Notes: generated by a model from the letters alone, not told the origin. Shown: positions 42,001 through 50,419, numbered from the stretch's first letter. The stretch: DNA of 64,000 nt from BOG-908 sp964242595 (GCA_964242595.1 CAXTBC010000005.1:25575-89574), one strand, 5' to 3'. Made by a program: numbers and translations.

Positions 42001-43959
42001 CCCCCCGCCATCCGCCGCCCGCGCAACACGGTGGCCGGCCGCGTCTCCATCATCATCCCCACCTGCGCCGCCGGCGGCCTGGTGCGGAGCGCCATCAAAT
42101 CCATCCGCGCCACCAGCGCCCCGGCCTTGGCCGGCGGGCGGGAGGTGGAGATCGTGATCCTGGACAACACGCCGGTGCGCGAAACCCGCACCCGTGCCTG
42201 GCTGCGCAGCCAGGCCGACGTGGTGATCGACATGCCGGGCGCGTTCAACTGGTCGCGCTTCAACAACCTGGGCGCACGCGCCGCTACCGGCGAGTTCCTG
42301 CTGTTCCTTAACGACGACGTGGAGACCAGGCAGCCCGACTGGCTGGAGGCGATGCTGGAGCACGCGCAGCGTCCGGAGGTGGGCGTGGTGGGCGCGCGCC
42401 TGCTCTATCCGGACGGCACCGTACAGCATGGCGGGCAGTACCTGGCCGACAGCCATGCCCGCCACGCCTTCCGCTTCGCGGCCGCGTCCATGCCCGGCCC
42501 GTTCGGCCTGGCGGGGGTGGCGCGCGAGGTGGTCTCGGTGACCGGCGCCTGCCAGATGGTGCGCGCCCGCACCTTTGCCCAGCTCGGCGGCTTCGACGAG
42601 GCGCACAGCGTGGTCAACAACGACCTCGATTTCTGCCTGCGTGCTTGGCAGGCCGGGCTGCGCGTGGTGTTCACCCCGCATGCCAGCCTTACCCACCACG
42701 AGCTGGCCAGCCGCGCCGCCCTGCAGGACAGCTACGACGAGGCCCGCTTCGCCACTGCCTGGCGCAACCGCTTCCTGGCCGGCGACCCTTACCGCAGCCC
42801 GCGTTTGGCGCAGGACGCCGACCATTACGGCGCCGACCCCGAACCGACCGTGCTGGTGCATGCCGGCCGCCGCGGCCCGGCGCCGGAAACCGTGCGCCGC
42901 ATCCTGGCCGTCAAGCTGGACCACATCGGCGACTTCCTGACCGCGCTGCCGGCCCTGCGCAGCCTGCGCCGGCGCTTCCCCGCCGCCCGGATCGACCTGC
43001 TGGCCCCGGCCGCCTCGGCCGAACTCGCCGCCGGCGAGCCCGCCATCGACGAGACCATCGTGTTCGACTTCTTCCACGCGCGCTCCGGGCTGGGCCAGAA
43101 GGGGGTGGGCGAGGCCGAGTTCGAGGCGCTGCGGGCCAGGCTTGCGCCGGCTCGCTACGACATGGCGATCGATCTGCGCATGCAGCCCGAGACCCGCGCG
43201 GTGCTGCCCTACACGGGCGCGGCCTTCCTGGTCGGCTACGACCACGCGAACCGCTTCGCGTTCCTCGACGTGGCGCTGGAGTGGGAGGGCGACGAGCGGC
43301 TGGCGCTCAAGCGCGCCCACGTCTCCGAACGGCTGGTCGAGCTGGTTTCCGCCGCCGAGGACGCCTGCCGCGCCGAGCCGGTGCCGCCCGCGCCGTCCCG
43401 CCTGCAGCCGCGGGACGTGCCGGCCTTGGCCGCCCTGCCGGCAGCTTTCCTCGCGTGTCGGCTCGTCTGCATCCATCCCGGGGTGGGCAACGTGGTGCGG
43501 CAATGGCCGGCGTCGAGCTACGCGGCGCTGGTCGACCTGCTGGCCGGGGCCGGGCTGCACGCCGTGCTGGTCGGTGCGCCCGAGGAGGCGCCGGTGGCCG
43601 AGGAGGTGCTGCGCCAGGTCGCGGCCAAGGGAGCGGCCGAGTCCCTGGTGGGCCGCGTCAAGCTGGCGCAGCTCGCCCAGGTAATGCGCGCCTGCGCGCT
43701 GTTCGTAGGCAACAACAGTGGGCCGCAGCATCTGGCGGCCGCGCAGGGCACGCCCACGATCGGCATCCATTCCGGCGTGGTGGACGCCACCGAGTGGGCG
43801 CCGCTGGGCACCCAGGCCGTGGCCATGCGCCGCAGGATGATCTGCGCCCCGTGCTACCTTGAGTTCGCCTCCGACTGCCCGCGTGACATGGCCTGCCTGA
43901 CGGGGCTGCGGCCGCGTGACGTGTTTGCGGCTTGCCTGCGGATGCTGGGTCAAGAGTAA
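39076..43959 (+). CDS. Giant glycosyltransferase: four GW modules + tandem GT2 + GT9
   Basis: 1627 residues. About 38-130 resemble DUF4214-like helices (MGYQMFLGRDPESS). About 160-690 hold four GW modules; their GW lies near residues 188, 311, 454 and 598, each followed by a hydrophobic strand, a degenerate RPD or RRED motif and an aromatic GF/GY. About 705-960 is a GT2-like half with IYADELRAD and FFKPDWSPDLLLAMNYVG; about 985-1260 is a full GT2 with VSIIIPTCAAGG and LFLNDDVE. About 1270-1627 is GT9 (ILAVKLDHIGDFLTALPALR, FVGNNSGPQHLAAAQGTP). TTG at 39076 is the likely start. It probably builds more than one linkage of a surface glycan. No signal peptide. Confidence 0.85.
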   Translation: MVEKRAGGGFRPGEDAIQPAIPAGVVFTKAAEAGGTDRDVLMGYQMFLGRDPESSFVIADAKTSPVGAFLRALMGSGEFQSAVLDKLAAGRKMPHEAVSAAPSGEQMAWLFNLVHVPGRPGAVLRAATSWAEWMRTLVAIPGLPTAPPRAEPGSGPQAQDAGEGFVLVTIEQPKPGERLRPGALVHGSGWAIAPADVAEVAVHLDGRLLTHARYGLPRPDVARSFPHYRHVDHCGFTFAAEVPEDAALASLLTVSVRSADGQTGSKGVRLQGQDAAPPRPGSAGAAETAWPIRLAVEEAVVDEARMLRVRGWAVSAEPMQAVSVAVGQAVLGDARHGLPRPDIAGGQPGYANAGQSGFALVCQLPAGVPAGPGFVRVQAADCAGHTRQTIVPVDVPQDPTQHVPKSSPMLGVPPAAAAAPRRAQATAADGAAPGGIACACERATLQADGALRVDGWALAPHGITGLRVELDGISLGQAALGRPSPSLAAARPDVKLAGQAGFTFSHILPRRPAPGVHHLSLHVTAEGGLARVVETALVADAAAPAPAAAMQEPAPAAPPRPATGPVARPAPPGMRLEVDRPAIFEGAARGPVRGALTIAGWSAARGGIAQVDVFCDERLLGHAHLGMRREDIGAAFPDYKGALLAGYALVLPPGTLPEGNHEVRVVATPAREDPAAPPAGTLERRFRLQVERYDALPPDGSIRLALPPSEAEFGLTLLARLGCHPQFTVVLADAAAGDAGLAALAATLRSLSSQAYGEWSVQARLPDAASLEAARALPEVADPAGRVRLARQDQPAAGTAALPTLVDADPAAPAFTLLLRAGDLLGADALLELACALAADRHADFIYADELRADPGQGRRQPFFKPDWSPDLLLAMNYVGRPWCAAAGLLERAGLDLATLAAGSDYAAVLALSEHAARIVHVPRVLCDRQAADDTPAQEQAALAQALARRGDAGAAEPAATPGTWRVRRPIARRTPPAIRRPRNTVAGRVSIIIPTCAAGGLVRSAIKSIRATSAPALAGGREVEIVILDNTPVRETRTRAWLRSQADVVIDMPGAFNWSRFNNLGARAATGEFLLFLNDDVETRQPDWLEAMLEHAQRPEVGVVGARLLYPDGTVQHGGQYLADSHARHAFRFAAASMPGPFGLAGVAREVVSVTGACQMVRARTFAQLGGFDEAHSVVNNDLDFCLRAWQAGLRVVFTPHASLTHHELASRAALQDSYDEARFATAWRNRFLAGDPYRSPRLAQDADHYGADPEPTVLVHAGRRGPAPETVRRILAVKLDHIGDFLTALPALRSLRRRFPAARIDLLAPAASAELAAGEPAIDETIVFDFFHARSGLGQKGVGEAEFEALRARLAPARYDMAIDLRMQPETRAVLPYTGAAFLVGYDHANRFAFLDVALEWEGDERLALKRAHVSERLVELVSAAEDACRAEPVPPAPSRLQPRDVPALAALPAAFLACRLVCIHPGVGNVVRQWPASSYAALVDLLAGAGLHAVLVGAPEEAPVAEEVLRQVAAKGAAESLVGRVKLAQLAQVMRACALFVGNNSGPQHLAAAQGTPTIGIHSGVVDATEWAPLGTQAVAMRRRMICAPCYLEFASDCPRDMACLTGLRPRDVFAACLRMLGQE

Positions 43960-44088
43960 GGCAAGGAAGGCCTTCTTTTTCGAGAAAAAGAAGCAAAAAG
44001 CTTTTGTCCGTTTGACGCGGCTCTCTCCGGGCGCATCCGACAGGGTGCAAAGCTTCTGGTTCTTTTTCTTGGAAAAGAACTGCTTGCC
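43960..44088. terminator. AT-rich nested-palindrome element, copy 10
   Basis: Starts on the base after the TAA at 43957-43959: GGCAAGGAAGGCCTTC with the hairpin CTTCTTTTTCGAGAAAAAGAAG and CAAAAAGCTTTTG; right arm GCAAAGCTTCTGGTTC with a TTTTTCTTGGAAAA hairpin and GAACTGCTTGCC. Loop GCATCCGACAGGG. Likely terminator of the giant gene. Confidence 0.83.
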
Positions 44089-44178
44089 AAGCCCTTATAG
44101 GTTCGGCGTTAGACCAAAGTTAAAAAGGGTCGGTTATTCTCGTTTTCAGGAAAAACCGTCGTAGCACGCTGTTATTGT

Positions 44179-44201
44179 TGCACAATCATCACGATTGTGC
44201 A
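44179..44201. promoter_or_regulatory. 23-bp dyad in an AT-rich intergenic island, probable operator
   Basis: TGCACAAT (44179-44186) and ATTGTGCA (44194-44201) are perfect 8-bp inverted arms around a 7-base spacer. The surrounding 44100-44220 is markedly AT-rich for this genome. It lies about 120 bases before the start of the 713-residue gene, where a transcription-factor site would be expected. The protein that binds is unknown. Confidence 0.55.
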
Positions 44202-44318
44202 TTGCAAAATTTCTGGCCATTGTTGCTCTGCAGGTGGTAGCTTGCGTCACAAGGTGGTTACCGCCGTGCCGTCGTCCTACGGCCGACAAGCATTGTCGGT
44301 TGCTTCGCAGGTGGAGAC

Positions 44319-46460
44319 TTGAAGTTGGCGCGTATCCTTGCAGGCACCGAACTGGACGGCCGGGATGGTGCAGCGCATAGCGGCTTCGTCGACGTGATCG
44401 ACAGCCGGCAGGGCGTGCGTGGCTGGGCGCTGAACCATGCCGACCCGCTCGAGCCGGTGGTGCTGCAGCTCTGCGTGGGCGAGCAGGCGGTGGCCGAGAC
44501 GCAGGCCGATGGCGAGCGCACCGACATTTCGGCCAAGCTGGGCCGCCCGGCCCGCGCCGGCTTCGCCTTCGGCGCCGACGTGATGCTGAGCCTGCCCGGC
44601 TTCATGGACGATCCGGACGACGCGGTGACGGTGCGGGTGGGTGCCACCGGCCACCTGCTGGCCAGCGCCGAGCGGCCGCCGACGATCGGCCAGATCATCG
44701 CCCAGCTCCGCATCGATGCGACGCCCGAGCCGCGCAGCACCACGGCCGATTTCGAGCTTCTGCTCGACGAGCTGCGGGCCGGGGCCGACGTGCTGGCCGA
44801 GGGCGCGCTGCGCCCGTTGCCGGAGAACCTGCAGGGCTACATCGAGACGGTGGCCGTCGATACGTCCGGCCAGGTCTGGTTCATGGGCTGGATGAAGCGC
44901 GGCCACGTGCAGGAGTTCAGCGCCGTACTCGTCGAGCGCCGCAAGCATCCCGCCGCCATAGCGGTGATGAGCTACCTGCGCGACGACCTGCCGGCCGACA
45001 GCTGCGGCATCGTCGGCCTGATCTACTCGACCTGGCGCCCCAGCTCGGCAACCGCCGACCTGCGTGTCTTCTTCGGCCTGGGCGGGCGCTTTCACCTCTG
45101 CGCCCACGCGCCGCTGCGCATCATAACCTCGGGCGAGCTGGTTGGCGAATACGAGGGCATACGTGACCGCTGCCTGGGTGAGGGCAGGGCGATCGCGCTG
45201 CAGCGCATGCTTACGGCATTGGAAAACTGGCTGCCCACCCGCACCGCCGCCCAGTGGTTCGCCACCGAGTGCTCGATCGATCGCATCCTGCTGGTGCCCG
45301 GTCTCGGCTGCCTGGTGGAAGGCTGGGTGATGAGCCCGATGAAGCGGATAGAGGGCCTGCGCCTCCGCGTCGGGGCCTCGGTGATGTCGGCCGATCCCGA
45401 AAGCCTCTTCTGGAAGTCCCGCCCCGACCTGCTCGCGGCCTTCCCGGGCAGCGACCGCATGGTGGACCGTGCGGGCTTCGTGGGCCTTTTCGCCGGCGAC
45501 GCCGAGCCGGAAGACTTCGCCGACCCCGTGCTCAAGGTGATCTTCCAGGGCGGCAGCTCGGCCAACTGGAGCATCGCCGCCTCTGCATTCCGCCGCCTGG
45601 GCCACTCGGCCAGGGTCGAGGATGCGCTGCTGTTCTTCCCCGCCTTGCAGGAGGAGGTGTTCTTCCCCCGTTTCGCCGACGCCGCGATCCGCGCCGAGCG
45701 CGCGGCGATGAACGCTCCGGTGGTCCTCAGCCTTACCCGCAGCCGCCGTGTCATGGTGTTCGTCCTTCCCGAGGACCGTTGCGACCTGTTCCTGCTGTTC
45801 GAGGACATCGCCCAGCAGTGCCGCACGCTCGGCGGCATCGAGGCGCTGGCCTTTGTCGCCGCGTCGAAATCCAACCGCTCGGACGCGCTGTGGCTCTACC
45901 GCGAGTTCCAGTCCACCCAGGGTGCCTCGCACAACATCGCGTGCAGCCTGCTGGTGATCGACGACGCCGCCCAGGCGTTCGCGCTGCTGCCTGAGGTGCT
46001 GCGCGAGGTGGGAGCCAACCGCTTCGTCTTCGTGGGTGCCGGTGTGCTCCTGCGCGAGTCCGGCTGGGCACGCGCGCGCCAGGCGCTGGCGCCGGGCGCC
46101 GCGGACCTGGTGTTCTTCGGCCTGGAGACCGAGGAGTACGAGCAGCGTGACATGGCCAGCGGTGTCACCGCACGCTGCTTTGCCTGGTCGACCGGCCATC
46201 TCGCCCGCTGGGCGCTGAGCGCGCCCTCGTTCATGGGCGGGTTCTACCTGGAGAACGGGCTGTTCCAGTCCGGCTCGGCCCACGTGGTCCACCACAACGC
46301 GGCCGCCTGTACGCGCACGCTGCTCTCTACCCGGGTGCAGGAGGCGATCAACACTACCGTCTACGCGCTGTCCGGCCAGCATGGCGGCCAGGCCTCCCGC
46401 CTGCAGGCGCCCGCCAGGGCGCCGAGTGCCGGCCGCGTCGCCGCCCAGGCGGTCGTCTGA
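44319..46460 (+). CDS. 713-residue GW-module protein, possible divergent glycosyltransferase
   Basis: No signal peptide. The first GW module (about 18-100) has GFVDVIDSRQGVRGWALNH and AGFAFGADVML. A second GW lies near residue 189 (WFMGWMKRGHVQEF). A third, near 334, is the clearest: LVEGWVMSPMKRIEGLRLRV, then SRPDLLAAFPGS and RAGFVGLF. The C-terminal 250 residues (RVMVFVLPEDRCDLFLLFED, VFVGAGVLLRESGW, DLVFFGLETEEYEQRD) look like an alpha/beta GT-A-type domain without a clear DxD. TTG at 44319 is the start, with AGGTGGAG close upstream. It overlaps the next GT4 gene, so it belongs to the glycan island. Confidence 0.65.
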   Translation: MKLARILAGTELDGRDGAAHSGFVDVIDSRQGVRGWALNHADPLEPVVLQLCVGEQAVAETQADGERTDISAKLGRPARAGFAFGADVMLSLPGFMDDPDDAVTVRVGATGHLLASAERPPTIGQIIAQLRIDATPEPRSTTADFELLLDELRAGADVLAEGALRPLPENLQGYIETVAVDTSGQVWFMGWMKRGHVQEFSAVLVERRKHPAAIAVMSYLRDDLPADSCGIVGLIYSTWRPSSATADLRVFFGLGGRFHLCAHAPLRIITSGELVGEYEGIRDRCLGEGRAIALQRMLTALENWLPTRTAAQWFATECSIDRILLVPGLGCLVEGWVMSPMKRIEGLRLRVGASVMSADPESLFWKSRPDLLAAFPGSDRMVDRAGFVGLFAGDAEPEDFADPVLKVIFQGGSSANWSIAASAFRRLGHSARVEDALLFFPALQEEVFFPRFADAAIRAERAAMNAPVVLSLTRSRRVMVFVLPEDRCDLFLLFEDIAQQCRTLGGIEALAFVAASKSNRSDALWLYREFQSTQGASHNIACSLLVIDDAAQAFALLPEVLREVGANRFVFVGAGVLLRESGWARARQALAPGAADLVFFGLETEEYEQRDMASGVTARCFAWSTGHLARWALSAPSFMGGFYLENGLFQSGSAHVVHHNAAACTRTLLSTRVQEAINTTVYALSGQHGGQASRLQAPARAPSAGRVAAQAVV

Positions 46461-47791
46461 TGCCGGACAGCATGGCCGTGCCAGGGGTCGGCCCCATCGC
46501 CATCGTCGCACACACCCATCCGTCCGTCAGTAAGGGCGGGGCCGAGATCGCCGCCTACGCGCTCTACGAGGGCCTGCGCACGATAGGCGTGGACGCCATC
46601 TTCATCGCGGTCTGCCCGTCCGCCGAGCGCAACCGCCTGATGCTCGGCTCGGACCGCGAGTTCGCCATCATCGCCGACCAGAACCGCTACGATCATTTCT
46701 ACCACCTCTCGTCCGCCGACATCTGGCGCCAGCTCAAGGCGATCCTGCTGCGCCAGAACGTGCGGCAGGTGAACTTCCACCACTTCCTGCAGCTGGGCGT
46801 GAATACCTTGCGCGCCCTGCATGCCGAGACGGACATCCCCTTCACCGTCACCCTGCACGAGTTCCTGGCCATCTGCGCCCATCACGGCCAGATGGTCACC
46901 CGGCCGGCCCGTCGCCTTTGCCCGGCCGCCTCGCCGGTCGCCTGCGCCACCTGCTTTCCCGAGCACAGCCGCCAGCAGTTCAGCACCCGCAAGCAGGTGA
47001 TCCAGTCCGCGTTGCTGCCGGCCGCGGGCTTCATCTCGCCCAGCCACTTTCTCGCTGACCGGATGACCGAATGGGGCCTGCCGCGTGACAAGTTCGTGGT
47101 CATCGAGAACGGCCTGCGCATGCCCGGCAAGCCCGATGGGCGGGCCAGGCAGGCCGCCTCGTCTGGTCCTGCCCTGATCGGCAGCCGCCCGTGGACGTTC
47201 GGCTATTTCGGCCAGATCACCCCGTTCAAGGGTGCGGACATCCTGCTCGACACCATCGACCTGCTCGCCAAGCAGCCCGACATCGGCCACAAGATACGCA
47301 TCCGTGTCCACGGCAACGTCATCGGCCAGGAGCCCGACTTCGTCAGCCGCTTTAACAGCGTGTTCGAGAAGAACGGCTTCGCCACCTACGCCGGGCCGTA
47401 CGACAACGCGGACGTCCACAAGCTGATGCTGGGCTGCGACTACGTGCTGGTGCCGAGCACGTGGTGGGAGAACTCGCCCGTGGTGATCCAGGAGGCGTTC
47501 GCCGCCGGGCGGCCGGTGATCTGCACCGGCATCGGCGGCATGGCCGAAAAGGTGCCCAACCGTCTGGCCGGCCTGCATTTCCGCACCGCCGACCCCACCG
47601 ACCTCGCGCGCGCGATGGGCGAGGCGGCCGACGAAACCCTCTACCAGGCGCTGTGCTCCGGGCTGCCGAAGGTCAGCGACCAGGTCACCATGGCGCGCGA
47701 CTACCTGGCCAGCTTCAACCGCCTCATCAAGGCGCCGGGTTCCCAGGACGTGGTCCGCACGCCGCGTCGGCGGGCGCGGGCTGCTGTTTGA
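46460..47791 (+). CDS. Glycosyltransferase, GT4 family
   Basis: 443 residues, GT-B. The acceptor domain starts IAIVAHTHPSVSKGGAEIAA; then FTVTLHEFLAICAHHGQMV with a cysteine cluster (LCPAASPVACATCFPEHS) that may bind zinc or serve structure. The donor domain has FGYFGQITPFKGADILLDTI and the motif SPVVIQEAFAAGRPVICTG with GGMAEKV. ATG overlaps the upstream TGA. It closely follows the GW-module protein, and GC-rich repeat G follows its stop. Confidence 0.9.
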   Translation: MPDSMAVPGVGPIAIVAHTHPSVSKGGAEIAAYALYEGLRTIGVDAIFIAVCPSAERNRLMLGSDREFAIIADQNRYDHFYHLSSADIWRQLKAILLRQNVRQVNFHHFLQLGVNTLRALHAETDIPFTVTLHEFLAICAHHGQMVTRPARRLCPAASPVACATCFPEHSRQQFSTRKQVIQSALLPAAGFISPSHFLADRMTEWGLPRDKFVVIENGLRMPGKPDGRARQAASSGPALIGSRPWTFGYFGQITPFKGADILLDTIDLLAKQPDIGHKIRIRVHGNVIGQEPDFVSRFNSVFEKNGFATYAGPYDNADVHKLMLGCDYVLVPSTWWENSPVVIQEAFAAGRPVICTGIGGMAEKVPNRLAGLHFRTADPTDLARAMGEAADETLYQALCSGLPKVSDQVTMARDYLASFNRLIKAPGSQDVVRTPRRRARAAV

Positions 47792-47796
47792 AGACA

Positions 47797-47855
47797 AGGT
47801 TGGGGCTCTGCCCCAAGCCCCGCCTGGGCCGTAAGGCCCCAGACCCCCATTCATG
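47797..47855 (+). repeat. GC-rich palindromic repeat, copy G (short)
   Basis: GGTTGGGGCTCTGCCCCAAGC, CGCCTGGGCCGTAAGGCCCC, AGACCCCCATTCATG. Only the first half of the unit is present. It fills the gap between the GT4 gene and the membrane protein gene at 47867. Confidence 0.8.
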
Positions 47856-47866
47856 ATAATCTTTCG

Positions 47867-49501
47867 ATGGCCATAAACCGGCCGCCGACGATCGGCTTGG
47901 TCGCTTGCGTGTATGCTCTCCTTGTTTGCCTGGTTTTGGCGCCCTTGTGGCTGGTGGGCACGCCCAGCCTGGGCGACTACCTCAACCACCTCGCCCGCAT
48001 GCACGTTCTGGCCCAGGCCGGGCACTCTGCCGCGCTCGCGCGCTACTACCAGGTGCGCTGGGCGCCTATCCCGTACTTGGCCATGGATGCGATCGTGCCG
48101 CTGCTCAGCCGGATGGTGCCGATCTACGTTGCCGGCAAGCTGTTCCTCTCGGCCTGCGTGCTGCTGCCGCCGGCCGCGGTGGCCGTGCTGCATCGGACGG
48201 TCCACCGCCGAAACAGCCTGGTCCCGTGCGCCGCCTTCCTGCTCAGCTACAACGGCCTGCTCTCGCTGGGCTTCCTGAACTTCCTGTTCTCCTCCGCGCT
48301 GGCGGTCATGCTGTTCGCGCTGTGGCTGCGGGTTGCAGGGTGGCCACCCCTGCTGCGCGTGGCGGGCTTCGCGCCGCTGGTCCTGCTGCTCTATCTCGGC
48401 CACGTCTTCGCCTGCCTGGCCTACTGCCTCGCCGTGGCCGGGCATGAACTAGCCGAGGCCTCTCGCGCCGGCTGGCGGCCCCTGCCGCGCGTGGCAGTCA
48501 ACTTCGCCGCAGCCGCGGGGCAGGCTGTCCCGGCGGCGATCTTCGCGGCCAGGCTGGACGTCGGCGCGGGCTATGTCGGGCCCCTGCACACCGTCTTCGG
48601 CGGGGTGCCCGAGAAGCTCTACGCCTTCGCCTCGCCCCTGCTGTTCGTGCCCGACGGACCCGATGCCGCCTGTGCCGCCGGCGCGTTGCTGCTCGCGGCC
48701 GTGCTGCTGCGGCGGGTAAGGCTGGATGCAGCTGTCTGGCCCGCCTGCGCGCTGGTGGGCTTCGCCGGGCTGGCCGTGCCGCATCTGCTGGCCAGCACCT
48801 GGGGCACCGACCTGCGCCTGCCGTTCGTCGCCGCCATGCTTGGGCTGGGCGGCCTGTCGCCGCGCCAAGGGCGTGTCAGCCCGGCCGTGGCCGGGTTGGC
48901 CGCCGCGGTAACCTGCCTGCTGGTGGGCATCAAGTCCGCGGACGCGTGGCGCATGATGCGCCAGTCCAGCGCGCTGGTCGCCGAGACCCGGGCGGTGCTG
49001 GCCGGTCTGCCGGAAGGGGCGCGCCTGCTGGTCGTCAACGTGGCGCGCGGGATAGCGGGACAGGGTGGCCCCCCGCCTGCCAGCCTGGGACCCAGCAGCG
49101 TCTGGCAGTTGCCGATGGTTGCTGTGATCGAGCACGACGCCTTCGTCCCGTACTTCTTCAGCGGCTTGGCGACCGTGCACATCACTTCCGCCTGGCGAGC
49201 GGCCAGCACGCCGAACGGCTTCCCGGTCACCCTTGACCAGCTCCGCCAGGGCGTGCAGGCCACCGACATCCCCGGCCACGACCTGCCCGACGGCCCCGGC
49301 GGCGCCCGCCTCTACCAGCTCGGCTGGCCGGCCAAGTTCACCCACGTGCTGGTGCAACATTACGGCCTCGATGCAGGACCGCTTCCCGGCAACCTCATGG
49401 CCTGCGCGCACACCGCCGGCCTGGACCTCTATCGTGTGACCACGAGGCCGCCCACGATCGGGACGGAAAGCCTTCAACTGCCACCGTGCTCGTCCATATG
49501 A
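47867..49501 (+). CDS. Polytopic membrane protein of the glycan island
   Basis: 544 residues with about nine predicted helices in the first 370 (VYALLVCLVLAPLWLVG, FLFSSALAVMLFALWL, LVLLLYLGHVFACLAYCL, ALVGFAGLAVPHLLAST and others), then a soluble C-terminal domain of about 170 residues (VVNVARGIAG, FVPYFFSGLATVHIT). The layout recalls GT39/GT-C enzymes or O-antigen related membrane proteins, but I see no clear DxD/ExD near the first loop except SLGDYLNHLARMH, which carries an acidic Asp in the right place. A C-type glycosyltransferase is likely but unproven. Confidence 0.65.
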   Translation: MAINRPPTIGLVACVYALLVCLVLAPLWLVGTPSLGDYLNHLARMHVLAQAGHSAALARYYQVRWAPIPYLAMDAIVPLLSRMVPIYVAGKLFLSACVLLPPAAVAVLHRTVHRRNSLVPCAAFLLSYNGLLSLGFLNFLFSSALAVMLFALWLRVAGWPPLLRVAGFAPLVLLLYLGHVFACLAYCLAVAGHELAEASRAGWRPLPRVAVNFAAAAGQAVPAAIFAARLDVGAGYVGPLHTVFGGVPEKLYAFASPLLFVPDGPDAACAAGALLLAAVLLRRVRLDAAVWPACALVGFAGLAVPHLLASTWGTDLRLPFVAAMLGLGGLSPRQGRVSPAVAGLAAAVTCLLVGIKSADAWRMMRQSSALVAETRAVLAGLPEGARLLVVNVARGIAGQGGPPPASLGPSSVWQLPMVAVIEHDAFVPYFFSGLATVHITSAWRAASTPNGFPVTLDQLRQGVQATDIPGHDLPDGPGGARLYQLGWPAKFTHVLVQHYGLDAGPLPGNLMACAHTAGLDLYRVTTRPPTIGTESLQLPPCSSI

Positions 49502-49533
49502 TGGCGACCCAGCACTTCTTGCAGGAACTCAAC

Positions 49534-49938
49534 ATGTCTGACAACGCCCTGCCAATCCAGAAAACCGACGCCGAGTGGAAGCGAGATCTCACCCCCGAGC
49601 AGTACCGCGTGCTCCGCGAGCACGGTACGGAACGCCCCGGCGCGAGCAGCCTGAATGCCGAGAAGCGCGAGGGCGAGTTCCTCTGCGCCGCCTGCCAGTC
49701 CAAGCTGTTCGACAGTGCAACGAAATACGAGAGCCACTCCGGCTGGCCCAGCTTCTACGCGCCCGTGGACGGCGCCGTCGCTACCACCGAGGACCGCTCG
49801 CTTGGCATGCGCCGGGTGGAGGTTCATTGCGCACAGTGCGGCGGCCACCTGGGCCACGTTTTTCCGGACGGGCCCAAGCCCACCGGCCAGCGCTACTGCA
49901 TGAACGGCGCGGCGCTCAAGTTCGAACCCGCCGGCTGA
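49534..49938 (+). CDS. msrB: Peptide-methionine (R)-S-oxide reductase
   Basis: 134 residues. Two zinc-binding CxxC pairs (LCAACQS and HCAQCGG) and the catalytic Cys in GQRYCMNGAALKF; the substrate pocket has SHSGWPSFYAP and HLGHVFPDGPKPTG. It repairs methionine-R-sulfoxide in proteins using thioredoxin. ATG at 49534 is the family start (MSDNALPIQKTDAEW); an upstream ATG in frame would overlap the preceding gene. It is followed seven bases later by the free-methionine version, so the two form a methionine repair unit. Confidence 0.97.
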   Translation: MSDNALPIQKTDAEWKRDLTPEQYRVLREHGTERPGASSLNAEKREGEFLCAACQSKLFDSATKYESHSGWPSFYAPVDGAVATTEDRSLGMRRVEVHCAQCGGHLGHVFPDGPKPTGQRYCMNGAALKFEPAG

Positions 49939-49945
49939 GCCAGGC

Positions 49946-50407
49946 GTGCAGCACGACGCTGCCGAGCTGCTGCAGGAACTGCGCGCGCTGCTGGACGGGG
50001 AGACCGACCGGGTTGCGCGCACAGCCAACACGGCCGCGCTGATCTATAACCGGATGCCCCGCCTGAACTGGGCGGGCTTCTACTTCCTGCAGGGCGAGAC
50101 CCTGGTACTCGGCCCGTTCCAAGGCTTGCCGGCCTGCACCCGCATTCCTCTGGGACGAGGCGTATGCGGCACCGCGGCCGCCGAACGCCGCACCATCGTT
50201 GTGGCCGACGTGCACGCGTTTCCCGGCCACATCGCCTGCGACAGCGCGTCGGCTTCAGAGATCGTCGTGCCGCTGGTGAGAGACGGCGTGGTTGTCGGGG
50301 TGCTGGACATCGACAGCCCTGAGCGGGACCGGTTCTCGGCGGAGGACCAGGCCCTGGTCGAGGGCGTGGCCCTGCTTTGTGTGGAGGATGGGAACACAGA
50401 GGGCTGA
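49946..50407 (+). CDS. msrC: Free methionine-(R)-sulfoxide reductase (GAF domain)
   Basis: 153 residues, one GAF domain. The catalytic cysteines of fRMsr are conserved: PACTRIPLGRGVCGTAA (two Cys) and GHIACDSASASEIVVPL. NWAGFYFLQGETLVLGPFQG and VLDIDSPERDRFSAEDQ are also typical. It reduces the free amino acid. GTG at 49946 lies just after the msrB stop, so the two genes are probably one transcript. The inverted repeat pair H/I follows. Confidence 0.93.
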   Translation: MQHDAAELLQELRALLDGETDRVARTANTAALIYNRMPRLNWAGFYFLQGETLVLGPFQGLPACTRIPLGRGVCGTAAAERRTIVVADVHAFPGHIACDSASASEIVVPLVRDGVVVGVLDIDSPERDRFSAEDQALVEGVALLCVEDGNTEG

Positions 50408-50419
50408 AAGTCTTGATCT

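Noticed and set aside
41530..43953. 807-codon reverse frame opposite the giant glycosyltransferase
   Set aside because: Composition is Ala/Gly/Arg/His/Gln-rich without domains; the forward frame has clear GT2 and GT9 motifs.
44179..44201. Treating the dyad as a Rho-independent terminator
   Set aside because: Arms are AT-rich without a following T run, and it sits upstream of a gene rather than after one; an operator fits better.
44277..48445. Long reverse frames (744 and 694 codons) opposite the GW-module and GT4 genes
   Set aside because: Antisense shadows; no motifs, and they overlap well-supported forward genes from end to end.
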